Shown one piece after another: positions 22,028-34,550 of a stretch of 64,000 bases of DNA (positions are counted from its first letter, which is position 1; each line of letters opens with the position of its first letter). The stretch comes from Podospora pseudocomata (Eukaryota; Ascomycota; Sordariomycetes; Sordariales; Podosporaceae), in NCBI RefSeq assembly GCF_035222375.1, contig NC_085887.1:3075501-3139500 (forward strand), read 5' to 3'. The notes below the pieces were generated by a model, which was given only the letters and a program-made list of their open reading frames with translations, made no database searches and was not told the DNA's origin. The position numbers and the translations under genes are program-made.

Positions 22028-23007
22028 CGTGAAGGGTTTAAGGGGGAGGGGGGGAGCTGTTGTTGTGTAGGGGAGCTGAGTTTGGTGGGATGGGAACAGA
22101 TATATGGTTGGCAGAGTTGTGAGATAAGATGCTGTCGAGGTGAAGGGTAGATATCTGAAAGGATTGGTGAAATGGTTGATTATATATATGCTCAATGATG
22201 TGCTCGATTGCTTCAATGAGATGAACGATGAACCCCGCCTTGTACGTCTTTTGCTGATTAATGACGAGCTCGACGTCGGTGATTCGAAAGCCGATGAGTG
22301 AGCTCGTCTGGTAACGAATTACTGATCAATTTGTTGTTACGCTACTTTTTGTCTCCTTGTATTGTTCCGACCATCGAATGGGTGATGCAGGATCTGTGAG
22401 TCTATGTTGTTTGACTTACCTGTAAAAACAAGTAGGTGTTGGTGTGAGTGCCGGGTAGCTCCTGTGGGTCAGGGTAATGAATTGGTCCCGAATGCCCTTT
22501 CCTCGTTGTAGGTCACACCTAGGTCACAAGGACAATCAAAGTTTCCAATGCAGAAAAAGATCATAGATTACACTGGATTTATGTTCTTGAGTCTTGGTAC
22601 ATCAAACGGATCTCGTCAATCTCAGCATGTTGCTTGCTCTCTATTTTCACTTATACGGCAACCCTAACCCGGAAGCCATGGTCTGTGCCCCCAAATCCCT
22701 CCAATATGCCCTTCAACCCTGTAATTAACGACCACACTCATGTCTTGCGAATTCTGATTGCTCCCATTAATCTAACTTCTTTCGATCTCAATTTTTTTTA
22801 TATTTTTATTTCAGCGTCTTGCTCCAGTCTCATGAACTCATAAGATTTTTACAGTATTTTCTCTCCGCGCCACGTTGCACATGAATTAATCTTCATCTCA
22901 CACGCTGCTCATGCCACAGGTAGCTTAACGCGACTCACAACAGCAACCGCGCAGAACACGTGGAATAATTAAAACCCCGGCAATTTCACCAGCAACATTT
23001 TCTGGTC
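22028..23007. other. Divergent promoter region
   Basis: Between the SDR-like gene and the AT-hook/zinc-finger gene. T-rich near 22780-22850. No gene was recognised. Confidence 0.5.
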
Positions 23008-24486
23008 ATGCCTTGGAATCCGGAATGGGAGGCGGAAGGAGCTGCCGGTAATTCAGCATCAGGCAGTGTTTCGGCCGACCAGGGTTATGAGCATGCAAAT
23101 GGCGAGGGGAGGGAGGAGGGTGATGATGATGATGGAGAGGAGGAAACCAACGGCCGTCGCAATAATCACCAACCACGACAAAATGGGCGCACGGGTCATG
23201 TGGAAGATTCTCAGGACGAACAAGAAGAAGAGGAAGAGGAGTGGGAGGGGGATCAAATGGACGTCGACGATGAACTACCTGAAGAACACCAACTATTGGA
23301 CCTCACACCACAACGAGATTCCGACACCACCCCAATACCAAAGCAAAGAGTGTTTGGACTAGCAGTACCGAAATCCGAGCGATTTCAAGTTGTTCTTCAC
23401 TCTAGTCCCAAGAAAGTGGCCTACACAGTGATAACACAGGAGGAGCTGTCCGCAGACGAACTCGTCACCGCAGATGTTCTCCCTAGTTTGAGACCTCATG
23501 GTTTTTACGGGACCGGTCAGCAAACACTCAAATCATCAAAAGTTAATGAGATTGAGCGTTCGGCCTCAAATACCTCGGAGCCGACAGACGACACAGCGCA
23601 ATCTAGGAAGCAGCGCGGCAGGCCAAAAGGCTGGAGGCCAAGACAAGCATACTCGACATCAACGCCAGGATCAACAACGTCTAATAAGGTCAAGAAATCC
23701 GTTGGGCGACCATTAGGATCAGGGAAAGCTGGCAGGCCATCAGGGAAGCTCAAGCCTGACGGGGAGTCTCGAGGGAGACCAGGGCGGAAGCCAGCCCAGA
23801 CCGCACGGGACCAGTACAAGAAACTCAATCCGAAATTTCCCGTCTTTATATGTGAATGGGAGGGCTGCCCAGCCCAGCTTCACAATCTGGAAACTCTTCG
23901 CAAGCATATTTTCATTGTTCACGGCCAGCCAGAGGTTCCACCGGCGCCTTCATCCTCTTCATCAGCAGTAGCAGGACCAGACGAAAAGCACAGCGACGAC
24001 GGCCTGATAGTCTGCAAATGGGCGAAATGCATTTCTTCGCCAACCCCCCGATTTCAAGATGATTTTCGCACCCACGTCGAAGAAGTCCATCTTGTACCGT
24101 TTGCCTGGCACTGCGGTGACGGACCGCAGAACACCTCTGTCAGCCCCAAGCCTGAAGTCATGCTGCCGGCACTACCGAAATATTTATTCGATGAGGAAGG
24201 TCGACAAGTTACACCCTCAGTAGCGGATCAACAGCTCGAGACAGATGAGGACAAGAGGAGAAGGGTTTCAAAAATAGCGGCCCTGACTGAGAAGGCTAAT
24301 GAGAACGCGCCAGACGAGCCGGAGTATGATGAGAAGCAGATGGAGCTTATTATCGCCTTTATGGAGAAGAGGAACTTGAGGCAAAGGGAACTGAAGAAGT
24401 ATGCGGAGTGGGTGACGGGGGAGGGTGTTATCTTGCCCGTGGAGGAGAAGGAGGAGAGGGATAAGTGGAGGGGGCGGCTGAGATGA
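23008..24486 (+). CDS. AT-hook and C2H2 zinc-finger nuclear protein
   Basis: A single-exon frame of 492 aa. The first ~100 residues are highly acidic with poly-Asp/Glu runs. Three Gly-Arg-Pro cores that fit AT-hooks occur at about residues 204-207, 231-241 and 252-262 (RGRPKG, VGRPLGSGKAGRPSG, RGRPGRKP); these bind the minor groove of AT-rich DNA. Two C2H2-like fingers follow: one from CEWEGC to HIFIVH (about 284-306) and one from CKWAKC to HVEEVH (about 339-363). The C-terminal ~80 residues are charged and helical. A chromatin or transcription role is likely; targets cannot be read from the sequence. I know no named orthologue. Confidence 0.83.
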   Translation: MPWNPEWEAEGAAGNSASGSVSADQGYEHANGEGREEGDDDDGEEETNGRRNNHQPRQNGRTGHVEDSQDEQEEEEEEWEGDQMDVDDELPEEHQLLDLTPQRDSDTTPIPKQRVFGLAVPKSERFQVVLHSSPKKVAYTVITQEELSADELVTADVLPSLRPHGFYGTGQQTLKSSKVNEIERSASNTSEPTDDTAQSRKQRGRPKGWRPRQAYSTSTPGSTTSNKVKKSVGRPLGSGKAGRPSGKLKPDGESRGRPGRKPAQTARDQYKKLNPKFPVFICEWEGCPAQLHNLETLRKHIFIVHGQPEVPPAPSSSSSAVAGPDEKHSDDGLIVCKWAKCISSPTPRFQDDFRTHVEEVHLVPFAWHCGDGPQNTSVSPKPEVMLPALPKYLFDEEGRQVTPSVADQQLETDEDKRRRVSKIAALTEKANENAPDEPEYDEKQMELIIAFMEKRNLRQRELKKYAEWVTGEGVILPVEEKEERDKWRGRLR

Positions 24487-25948
24487 GTACTGGACTGTTG
24501 AGGCGGGAATCTATGCCGATGGCCATGAAAACATAGAGCGGTTATCATTCATGGCGGTTGGTTTTTCATAGCTACTAATCTTTGGCGCTGATGGGGCCCA
24601 TCATAGCGTTACTGCGTGTTGGTGTGGAGATATTTTGTATATGATAACAGACTTAACGGACTGCATAGCATTTTGGCCTAAAAGAGCAAGAAATATCATA
24701 ACGGTGACATGACTCGACCAACGGACCTGGAGTGTGTGAGTGTGACACGCGGCCCCGTTTTAGTGTATTTGTAAGTCAAGCTGTCCAAGTGCCGGACGGG
24801 CGGGTTTTTGGTTCGGGTGCGGTGGTCGATCGGGTGGTCCGGAATGCTCCTTGCGTAGATCAGTTGGTAGCTTAAACTCTTGATACGACAGACTCTCTTC
24901 CTTGTTTTTGGGGCGGATGGTGGGGTTTATTTCATTCGTATAGGTAAGGCCAACGACAATGCTAAGCAGAAAAACATGCAGTTCAACCAAGGCACCAAAG
25001 AGTTTTTAATTTTTTTTTCTTTAAAAAAAAAAAGAAAAAAAAGGGCGGACTTGTTTCCCAGGGCAGCGAGCCATTCATTCCATTCCAGTTGAGGCTCTCG
25101 GAAATAAGGGGATTTAATCCGTGTTAGACTCTCTGGTCAAGGTCAACCGGCCCGTTTGGTCCAAAGTGGAAGGCGAGAGTTTGTCAGTGGTTGTCTGGTG
25201 TAAGCCAAGGTGGCATCTAGAACTTCTGGATATGCACTCTCATCCTGCGGAGGGTTTTTGTGAGATCTCAAGAAAAGGCCGATCCTTGACTTGACTTTTT
25301 CATGCTCTGATATTTTGGTATAATTTTGATACAAATATTACCTGATGTTCTGTGATATAGTTCCCGTGCCAAAGAGCAAAAAAACAAAGTTCGCCCGCTC
25401 AGTCGCCACCTGACATGGCTGGCTGTTTCTCCGGCCGCTTGGAAGCCCTGGTTGTCAGGGACTGCTTCAATGGTCCACGTAGCACAGCATGCAAATCATA
25501 AACTTTTGAGAAAAACAATAAATGTTGCCCTCTCAGCTCAACAAAAGTAAAAGAGGCTGAATACCAGGCTCAGGTCAGGCGTGGCTCCGAGGAAGAGCGC
25601 TGAGTGGTTGCAGTAACACAGCCCTGCAACAGGGCACAAGCGGAGAATCCCGTGACTCTTCCCCAGGGCCGCTGTCGCTGAGCTGGGCTTGCTTGGGGCC
25701 TGGATCCCTGGAAGCCGCAGCGGGCGCCGACTGCCCCCCGACTGGCCCCGACTGGCACTCTCTCTGCATCATCTCTAGTGGACGGCCACGCCCACGATCC
25801 ACACCCCAACATCATCCACATCCACTGTCCACGTTCCCCATTCTCTAAACTAAGTGCTGGTCGTCATCCGCCTTCGCCTTTTCAATCCCTCTTTTTTGCA
25901 CACCGAACATGGAACGAGCCCCATGAGAGCTGCCCCGACGACCGTACC
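24487..25948. other. Intergenic region / NRC-2 kinase promoter and leader
   Basis: Contains the 3' end of the AT-hook gene, a T-run/A-run pair near 25008-25041 that can fold as a hairpin, and the leader of the kinase gene. An upstream in-frame ATG at 25778 would add 57 residues without conserved features; I take these as leader. Confidence 0.5.
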
Positions 25949-28059
25949 ATGCCGTCAACCAAAAGCACAAATGGCGATAGCCACTTCCAGCAAAAGATAA
26001 AGAGTTTCTTCCGCATCAACTCGTCCAGCAGCAGTCGCGATGCCACCACCCCGGACCGGGAGCGCGGCGGCGTCTCGGGCCCCCTGCGCTCCGAGAACAA
26101 CAAGCCCTCCCGCAACACGAGGTTCTTCAGCGTCGGCCGCCTGCGCAGCGCGACCACCGCTAGCGAGGGACATCCGCTCGACGAGGCCATGAGCCCGACT
26201 GCTCATGCGAACCCCTACTTTGCCCACCAGGGCCAGCCCGGCCTACGACATCACAATGACGGGTCCGTACCCCCGAGTCCACCCGACACCCCGATGCTCA
26301 AGGTCGACGGCCCCAACGGCGGGCCCGTGGAGAAGATATCGGCGAGCACCAAGGAGGAGCTCGCGAGGAAATTGAGGAGGGTTGCCAGTGCCCCGAATGC
26401 ACAGGGCTTGTTTTCCAAGGGCAACGGCAGCGGGGAAAGACCACAAACCGCCGAGCTTAGCAAGGAGCCGCTCGCCGAGAGTAAGGACTCGACGAGCGTG
26501 GGATTTGCCGACGCCCAGACACCACCCGGCAGCGCGGTGGAATTGGCCACGTCTGTGCCGGAAGGGGATAGCCTCGGGGCGCTGCCACCACCGAACCAGT
26601 CGCCGTTGGCGTTCCGCAGGACGTATAGCTCCAACTCGATCAAGGTCCGGAATGTGGAGGTAGGCCCCCAGAGTTTCGACAAGATCAAGTTGATTGGTAA
26701 GGGTGATGTGGGTAAGGTGTATTTGGTGAGGGAGAAGAAGAGTTCAAGGCTGTATGCCATGAAGGGTTAGTCTGTCCAACCTTGGCTGGAGGAATGTGCT
26801 GGCTGACATGTCACACAGTGTTGAGCAAGAAGGAGATGATCAAGCGCAACAAGATCAAGAGAGCGCTGGCAGAGCAGGAAATCCTCGCGACGAGCAACCA
26901 CCCTTTTATCGTCACTCTCTATCACTCTTTCCAGTCCGAGGACTACCTCTATCTGTGCATGGAGTACTGCAGCGGCGGCGAGTTTTTCAGGGCGTTGCAG
27001 ACGAGACCGGGCAAGTGCATATCGGAGGATGACGCCCGCTTCTATGCGGCTGAGGTTACGGCCGCGTTGGAGTACTTGCATCTGATGGGTTTCATTTACC
27101 GGGATCTGAAGCCAGAGAGTATGTCTCGATCACTGCATGCGCCGTGTGGGATGTGTGCTGACAATCCGTCACAGATATTCTGCTTCATCAGTCTGGCCAT
27201 ATCATGCTTTCAGATTTCGACTTGTCAAAACAGTCTGATCCCGGCGGCAAGCCCACGATGATTCTAGGGAAGAACGGCACCAGCTCGACATCGCTGCCAA
27301 CCATCGATACCAAGTCGTGCATTGCTAACTTCCGAACGAACTCTTTTGTTGGCACAGAAGAGTACATCGCGCCCGAGGTGATCAAGGGCAGCGGGCACAC
27401 CAGCGCCGTCGACTGGTGGACGCTGGGTATTTTGATCTACGAAATGCTGTACGGCACCACACCGTTCAAGGGAAAGAACCGCAATGCGACATTCGCCAAC
27501 ATCTTGCGCGAAGACATTCCCTTCCCGGACCACGCGGGCGCACCGCAAATATCAAAGTGAGTCTCCTGTCGCATCGAGTCGCATGCACCATCGCATTTGT
27601 CAGAAGCCATTACTAATGCAATCTCTCTCTCACCCCAGCCTCTGCAAGTCATTGATCCGCAAACTATTGATTAAAGACGAGAACCGTCGTCTTGGCGCCA
27701 GGGCGGGTGCATCCGACATCAAGACCCACGGCTTCTTCCGGACGACGCAGTGGGCCCTTATCAGGCACATGAAGCCGCCCATTATCCCCAACCAAGGACG
27801 TGGTATCGACACGATCAACTTCAGAAATGTCAAGGAGTCTGCCAGTGTCGACATCAGCGGGTCCAGGCCGATGGGGGCGAAGGGTGTGCCGCTGGATAGT
27901 GGGTTAGCGACACCAGGAGCCGAGACGCCAGATCCGTTTGAGGAATTTAACAGTGTCACGCTGCACCACGATGGGGAAGATCACTATGGTCAGCACTCGC
28001 CACCAGCACACCAGCAGCACAGGAATAGCGGAGGTGGCAAGAATGGGTATGATTCGTAG
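25949..28059 (+). CDS. nrc-2: AGC-family serine/threonine kinase, NRC-2/Fpk1/Kin82-like
   Basis: Four exons, 25949-26765, 26819-27118, 27175-27556 and 27639-28059, encode 639 aa. The first ~240 residues are Ser/Pro/Gly-rich and disordered. The kinase domain starts near [18 protein letters not shown] (Gly-rich loop) and has the catalytic Lys in YAMKVLSKKEM. The YRDLKPENILL catalytic loop is rebuilt across an intron, and DFD replaces the usual DFG, as is typical of this subfamily. A long activation-segment insertion precedes [10 protein letters not shown]. In Neurospora NRC-2 represses conidiation; yeast Fpk1/2 activate phospholipid flippases. The start matches the MPST start expected for the family. 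The tail ends in a His/Gly-rich stretch. Confidence 0.9.
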
Positions 28060-29610
28060 GGGGATACTCAGCTGCCACAGAGGGACCATAACAGCAGCAG
28101 GTTTGGGTTGCTGGTGGGGAGTTGTGTACCTGGGGTGTGGGGGTCAGGTGTACTAGGAGGAGGAGGAGGAGGAGGGCCGAGGGAAACGAGAAGCGAGAGC
28201 TGGGGAGGTGTGTCCTCTATTACCACGACGAGGGGAAGCGGTGCATCATCTGGCAGGATTATAACGGGACAGCAGCAGCGGCAAACACAAGCACATCATC
28301 AACAGTCTGGTCATCATCGGAAGGATGGGGAAGGGAGGTTGTGGAAGCAGCCGTGGTTTTGCTTCTTGTGAAACATGTAAATGAGGCGAGAAGAGCAAAA
28401 GAGAATGGAAATGAGAGGGGGTTGAGGGCAAAGAAAGAGGAACTGTTCAAAACATCTTTGGTCTTTTTTTTTCGGTGGGGGCAAAGGGATTGGTGTTTTT
28501 GCTGTCTCGTTTTATTTTTTATTTTTTTTTGAAACGCTTTGGTGTTTGTTTTGATGTGGTTTCGTTTTTAAACACACACACGCGCAGACAGGCACCTATT
28601 TTGAAGAAGGGGAGGGAACGGGAGGGGACGAGCTGGGAAGGGTGGTGGGTGGTGGGGTTGGTGGTGGTTGGTGGTGGTGGTGGGAGCAAGGCTTTTTTTA
28701 TACACTAACTACTACATCCTACTACTACTATTAACTACTACGCTACCGCTACGTACTCTATGTTTGAGTGAAGAGATGGGATGGTGGGCTGGATGATAGC
28801 GAGTTTAAGGGGGACGGGTGAATTGAGGCACATGTCATTGAAGGATTTGTTCTGAACTGTTGTATGTGACATGTCTCCGTGGGTGACAACCTAGAAAAAT
28901 TGCAAGCTCTTGTCAGTCCTAGGACCCGAGGTTGCTTTCTGGTTCGCTCTTCACTTGAAGTCGTTATATATAACTGTTCATTTTGTGCAGCGAGGCTCTC
29001 GAAAGGCAAGTGCAACTATGGCGTATGTGGGGCTATAAATACTGCCTTTCACATCGTTCCCTTCTCATTAACTTCATCAATGGTCAAAGTTAGGGTTTTT
29101 CCTATTTTTCAGTTCGTCTGCCATCTTTCTCCGTACCATTGGAAGGCTTCCGCAGTGCCTCGACATCGCCTTGTATGACTGACAAAAATACCCTCGAATT
29201 TCGACAGATCAGCGACTCGAACTTCAGCTGTGTAGGACAGAGCCCAATCACGTATCACAGCATAATATACAGCCCTCGGATTCCAGCACCTACATACACG
29301 CTGATAATGTTGCCTGCTTCATATTTCTATGCAGATGTCTAAGCCTTGGGTCGATCGTCGGTCGGCCCCCAATCATAACCAACACCAAGCTTCACGGCGA
29401 GTGGCTGTTTTGTTCTTGGCCTTCATCGCACTGGACCATATTGACGGCCGAAGGAGTGCCTTGTAACATGCACGGTTCGTGTGGAAGGAGGTCGCGGCGA
29501 GGGTTATAAGGCATCGACACAGCTCTGATTCATTGAATATATTCTGTTTTCAAGCTTTCTCTCTATTGAGCTGGATGGCTCTGTTCACTCCCAGCCTGCA
29601 TTGAAGCAAA
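28060..29610. other. Intergenic region with simple repeats
   Basis: The 3' region of the kinase gene. It contains GGA-rich (about 28155-28176), GGT-rich (28638-28682) and CTA/ACT-rich (28703-28745) tracts, and long T-runs near 28466-28530. No gene was recognised up to 29610. Confidence 0.5.
28638..28682. repeat. Degenerate GGT-rich tract
   Basis: About 45 nt made mostly of GGT/GGTT units on the plus strand, downstream of the kinase gene, followed at once by an ACT-rich stretch. Confidence 0.75.
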
Positions 29611-31622
29611 ATGATGAGGCCACAGATCACACATATGAACGACAACCACAACGAACACCCACTACTCGACCACGAAAGGCCACCACCAGTATCAGAAGGC
29701 GCGAGCCTCGTCAACAACGAGAAGTCAAAGACAGGTCAACCGGAAAAGCCATGGACACCAGGCTTTGGACCACGCTTCCCCTGGATACCAAGTCTGTCCA
29801 TACTATTCTCTTTTATCCTGGTCGGGCTCATGATCTCCATCACAGTTCGGGCAGATGACACGAAAGTCGACTCTTGGGCTGTGTCACCACCGGTTCTTCT
29901 TGCGATTTTCTCCACTGTCGCCAATGCCCTCATCCAAGTTGCCCTGGTAAGAGGAGCTGCCATTACGTGGTGGTATCTTGCTATGCGGCCGGCTCGTCAG
30001 AGTCTTGTTCAGGATATACACTGGCGCTGGGCAGCGGCTGGTGGCATAGTCGATGCTGTGGAGAGCATTCTTCGCCGAGGCCTGAGCAAGACGGCTGTTG
30101 CGTGCTCCTTTGCAACGATTGTGGCTATCAACGCCCCGCTCTTGCAACGCGCGGTGGGCGTAAGAACTCGAGAAGACTTTAAAGCCGGTGTGCAAATCGG
30201 TCCGGTGTATGCAGCTCCGCGGCTCCCACAAGGCTTTGGCGCTGTGACACTTGGAGAGTACAAGGAGCTGAGCCCAGCGAAGAACTTTAGTGAGGTGATG
30301 GGGGAGTATTTCAGCAGATCGCCAATGATGATTCAGAGTGATGGGGTCAACATCACGGGAGAATACACGACCGAGATCACTGCTGTGGGATATCGCTTTG
30401 ACTGCACGGCTGAGAATACCACTAGATTCCCGAGCTACAGCGAGGTCGACGAAGGGTACCAGTATTACACGAGTCTTGGTGCCAACGTCTTTGTCAGTTC
30501 TCCGGTTTACAGTGAGAAGCCAAAAGATTTGTGGAATGCCAAATTCGTGGCCACGTTGCTGAAGAACCCCCTTCGGGAGGTGGACACGAGAAAAGACGGC
30601 CGCCAGTTCTTTTATGATGCTGTGTGGAAGCCGGAGCAGGGGTGTATAGACGCCACGCATGGCATCGAGGTTCGATCACGCAACTGGTATGTAATCCTAC
30701 GTCTTGCGTACTGTACCACCAGTTGTTGCATTTTCCCCTGATGTATCTCTGTTTCTCACCGAGGTACAAAGAAGACATTTGAGCTTGTTGGCTAAATTCC
30801 GAGAACAGTGACATCTACCCAGCGGTCGTCAAGTACCCTATCACCATCTCCAACAACACCATCAAACTTCGCCCGAGCCCGTCGCCCCTTCACGACGAGC
30901 TAGTCTCGCTTGAGACCTTTGACGAGGCCATGGAAGATATGAACGGGGCCAGCTCTACGCACGGCGGACTCGCACTGTTGTTGAACCACCGCTTCTCGGC
31001 CAACTACACCATCAGACCGGTGACGCCCATGCAGGACTATCACCGGTGGGATGCGCTGTCGGAAGGGTACTTTGCCTACGAGATGGCCGCGACGGCTGCC
31101 GACGAAGTCAACTGCAACCGCAGATTCAAGGACCCGGGACCGATTATCTATGATGCTGTTCGCGAACTGGCGTTGCGCTCGGCTCTCGGGGCTGTGAACA
31201 CGTCGGATCCTGAACACAAGCTGATGCTGGAGGGGGAGCAGACTGAGACGGTGGCGGTGTTTGTAGCTAACATGGCGTTTCTCTATGGGGCGGTGGCGGT
31301 TACGGTTTTGGCTACGGTGGCGGTTATGCCTTTGTATTATGGGTTTTGGAAGCTGGGGAGGGAGGTTTCGATGTCGCCGTTGGAGGTTGCTAAGGCTTTT
31401 CAGGCGGTGCAGTTGGAGGGGGTGGCGTCTAATGCTGAGATTGGAGGGTTGCTCAAGGGGGTGGGGGGGAGGCCGATTCGGTATGGGGTTGTTGAGGTTG
31501 AGGAGGGGGGGTGGGTTTTGGGGATGGGGAAGCCGGGGAGGATGGTTCATCCTGATGAGATGGGGGAGAGGGATTCGCTTGAGGGGGATGGGGAGAGTGT
31601 AAGGGGGAGGGAAGGAAGGTGA
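29611..31622 (+). CDS. Fungal multipass membrane protein, DUF3176-like
   Basis: Two exons, 29611-30686 and 30809-31622, encode 629 aa; the junction TG|T makes a Cys in the restored RNCDIYPAVV. The N-terminus is soluble. Hydrophobic helices occur near residues 55-76 (IPSLSILFSFILVGLMISI), 92-128 (PPVLLAIFSTVANALIQVAL), 168-182 and 550-580 (AVFVANMAFLYGAVAVTVLA). A long, probably extracytosolic region with several NxS/T sites and Cys residues lies between the third and last helices. This layout, with a VANALIQ helix followed by a WRWAAAGG segment, resembles the DUF3176 family found almost only in fungi; its function is unknown. The tail is Gly/Glu/Arg-rich. Confidence 0.72.
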
Positions 31623-33009
31623 TGTGTGATGACTCCGTTGGGAGGGTTTTCGGGAGACTCGTTTTAGAGATTGTGAAGTTCAGGTCAGTCAAATCAAAGT
31701 TGTCTATGCTGTTGCCCGTTCAGATGGTTACTTGATCACCTCGAGAGAAGCGTACAGTCAAACGCGTGGAGGCGAGACAATATGCTCACAGGCATGGTAT
31801 ATCTAGACGAATCGCTCACAGTAAATATCTGCAAGTCTACATTCTGGGACTTTTAACCCCCCCTCGGGAAGTGACCATGAGCCATGCTCCAAAACATTTC
31901 TCGCCAGACGGTCACCCGAACGGTGGTGCTCCTGACCATAAAACATTCATGTAACCTTGCCCGTTCAACACACAGCCACACCTTCGTGTAAACATATCAA
32001 GTATCTAGCTACAATACCTAGCACCAAACCACCTTTTCCACCAAAAGAACTTCTCGATTCTCCAAACCACTTGGCCCGCAACAGGTGCACTCGCACCACC
32101 AAGATACTAGCGATCACTCTGCTACTGAACAGCCCCTGCAAGAATAGGAACACAATCCCGGGTTATACAAGAAGTCAGACTGGGCGGCATACAGTGGTAT
32201 CCGTTCTTATGGCTGTATGCATGTTCGTCTCACTTCGTTTCGATGATGATTTGCGGGCTGGATCGGAGGCGAGGGGGGTGAATCGAGTGATTGCTGCTGC
32301 TGTTGCTGAAGGAGGGGAGGTGATTGGGGCAGGTTCAGGGGAAATGGAGATGTAAATGGGGTTATGGGTGGTCTGATGATGAGGTTATGTATGAGTATGA
32401 GGTATGAGATGGGGAATGAGATGAATGATGGTGGGAATGATGGTGGGATTGAGGGTGAAAGGACAGTCAGTTCAGAGCTTCATGTGGGTTGTTCATGGTA
32501 TACCAGCCTGCCAAATGGACAGTAATAAGGTATCATGGGGTTGTTAGTGGGAACCCAAACTTGCTCTCACTTTTATCTTGCCTTTATTTCTGTTCGCATA
32601 TGTAAAACATTGCATCCAGATCACGTATCAGTGTAGGGCATAGCGTTTCACTACGCAAGAACATTCTAGGTGGTTTGAGGAGCCAGTCCAAATATCGTGC
32701 GAATTCAAATGGTTGTAGTAAGGTACCATCCAATCCATCAAGCACACAAGCCCAATATTCTCAATCGACTTTTCGGGCATGTCGGCATACATCGGGTATC
32801 ACCAACCGACCAAGATAAGCCCGCCTCCTCCCGCCCTTGCAGGTGGTTCACTTCCCCTCTTCTCTTGTGAGATATGAGAATTTTTCACGAGAATCAACCC
32901 TCTGACAAAAAGTCTTGCTGAGGATCACAGCACTCAGCAATCTGGAATTCTATCATCTCCTTTCCTGTTCCCTTTTTAACATCGAGCAGTCATTGTTTCG
33001 ACTTTGAAG
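31623..33009. other. Intergenic region, no gene recognised
   Basis: About 1.4 kb between two plus-strand genes. A TATGAG/GATGAGG-like purine-rich patch lies near 32370-32450. The 132-aa frame at 31957-32355 lacks features of a real protein. Confidence 0.45.
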
Positions 33010-34106
33010 ATGTTCCAAATCATCCCCCGCCATGTAATAACCCGACGAGTGGTGCCCCTCACCGTGAGGGGAACAGGTGAGAATGCCCAACACTCACATG
33101 CCATTTGCTCTGCTAACCACACCATCAAGCACCACGCCTCACTCCTCTCTATCGCCAAACCCCCCTTCGTTACTACAGTGACAAGAAGGACTCTGACAAA
33201 CTTAATCAAGAGCCAAAGAAAGAGGCCACCGATCCCAGCACCACCACTACCACCACCAAGCAAGACGACATCCTCTCCCTCCGTCAAAAACTTCACAAAA
33301 CCAACACCTGGCACGAAGCCGACCAACTCCGGAAACAGATCCGAAAACATGGGGAAGAGGTGACAGAATCACCAACCACATCAGCGACACCAGTGACACC
33401 AGCCACATCAGCCACATCAGCAACACCAGCGACACCAGCGACACCAGCGACACCAGCGACACCAGCAACCCCAGCAACCCCAGCACCAGCAACATCAGCA
33501 ACACTAGCAAAACCAGCAACACCAACGACACCAACAACACCAACAACACCACCAACCCCCGCCCAAGCCGTCAACCCCCCAATCGACCTCCTCCTAAAAC
33601 AACAGCTCTCCCTCCACCTATCCCGCCTCATCCAAGAATCAACAGACCAAACCCTCCAAAAACTCGCCCCCCTCACCAACCCCACCACCACTCCAGGCAT
33701 CGTCAATACCCTCAAAAGAATCGAAAGAAGAGCCTGGGCCTGGAGGATCTTCCTCCTCACTGCCGCCCTGGCCGGGACTGTAGTCCTAATCCCCGAGCAC
33801 GAAAGGGAGTACTACATCTACCGCTTCAACGACGCGTGCGAAGAGGTGAAGGGGTGGTTTGACGAGGAGGTGAGAGAGGCCAGGAGGAAGAAGAGGGAGG
33901 AGCAAGAGCTGGAACAGGAGAGGGGTGTTATCGAGGCGTTGACGAGGAGCGACATCAAGGTTGAGGCTTGCCCTTCGCGACATGATCAGCGTCTGTCCAT
34001 CCTGTCAAAGTTCTTGTTTGTCCTGTTTTGGTGCTTTTGCTGGTCGGGGGGTTTTACCGGGTTGGTGCTCCCGGGGAGGGTGTTCAGGGGTGGGAAGGTT
34101 GAGTAA
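33010..34106 (+). CDS. Predicted mitochondrial membrane protein with Thr-Pro-Ala repeats
   Basis: Two exons, 33010-33076 and 33130-34106, encode 347 aa. The splice (G|CA) joins two halves of a basic, acid-free leader, MFQIIPRHVITRRVVPLTVR and APRLTPLYRQTPLRYYS, a good mitochondrial presequence; a CTAAC branch point supports the intron. A helical segment (about 65-93) precedes a Thr/Pro/Ala repeat region (about 100-155). A helix (AWRIFLLTAALAGTVVLI) lies near 232-249. A charged coiled-coil rich in Glu/Lys/Arg follows and a second hydrophobic segment lies near the C-terminus. I do not recognise the family. The last ~40 residues could belong to unspliced sequence. Confidence 0.65.
33362..33552 (+). 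repeat. Coding minisatellite (units of ~9-15 nt, ACACCAGCG type)
   Basis: Tandem copies of ACACCAGCG and close variants encode Thr-Pro-Ala and Thr-Ser-Ala repeats inside the mitochondrial membrane protein. Five near-identical 9-nt units occur in succession around 33430-33470; flanking copies are more diverged. Confidence 0.85.
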
Positions 34107-34550
34107 GGTGGGAATTGGCGGCTGGAAATGAATTTATGAAATAGACGGATGGTTAGGGAGTGCAAGTCTTTGGGTACCTAGCAGGCGTCTTTTGTTACTT
34201 TTCTGTTCTTTTGCGGGATGTTTGTATAGAAACGGGCATTATGAGACACACGACTCTTCATACACAATCATGTCTGCAACCCGCGAAACAACTGTCACAG
34301 CCGACATCACACCTGATGTAGGGCCCTAGAGCAGCCTTTTATTGCCAAGCACACACCTCCCAGCAAGCACCTAGACACCCTCTGCACTTCAAAAGACACA
34401 TACCGCACTCCTCAGAGCACCCATCACACAACCAAATGACACCTACTTGCACTAACCAAAACACCTTCATTCCGACCAAAAAGACCTCGAAATGCATTAC
34501 CCACGCCCCTATCCTATTGTTCCTCTACCCCTCCCCCAACTATATAAAAC
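34107..34550. other. Convergent intergenic region
   Basis: 3' regions of the mitochondrial membrane protein gene and of RIX7. C/A-rich on the plus strand, with no gene recognised. Confidence 0.5.

Noticed and set aside
25778-25948. 57-residue N-terminal extension of the NRC-2-like kinase
   Set aside because: In frame but His/Pro-rich without conserved features; the ATG at 25949 fits the family start better.
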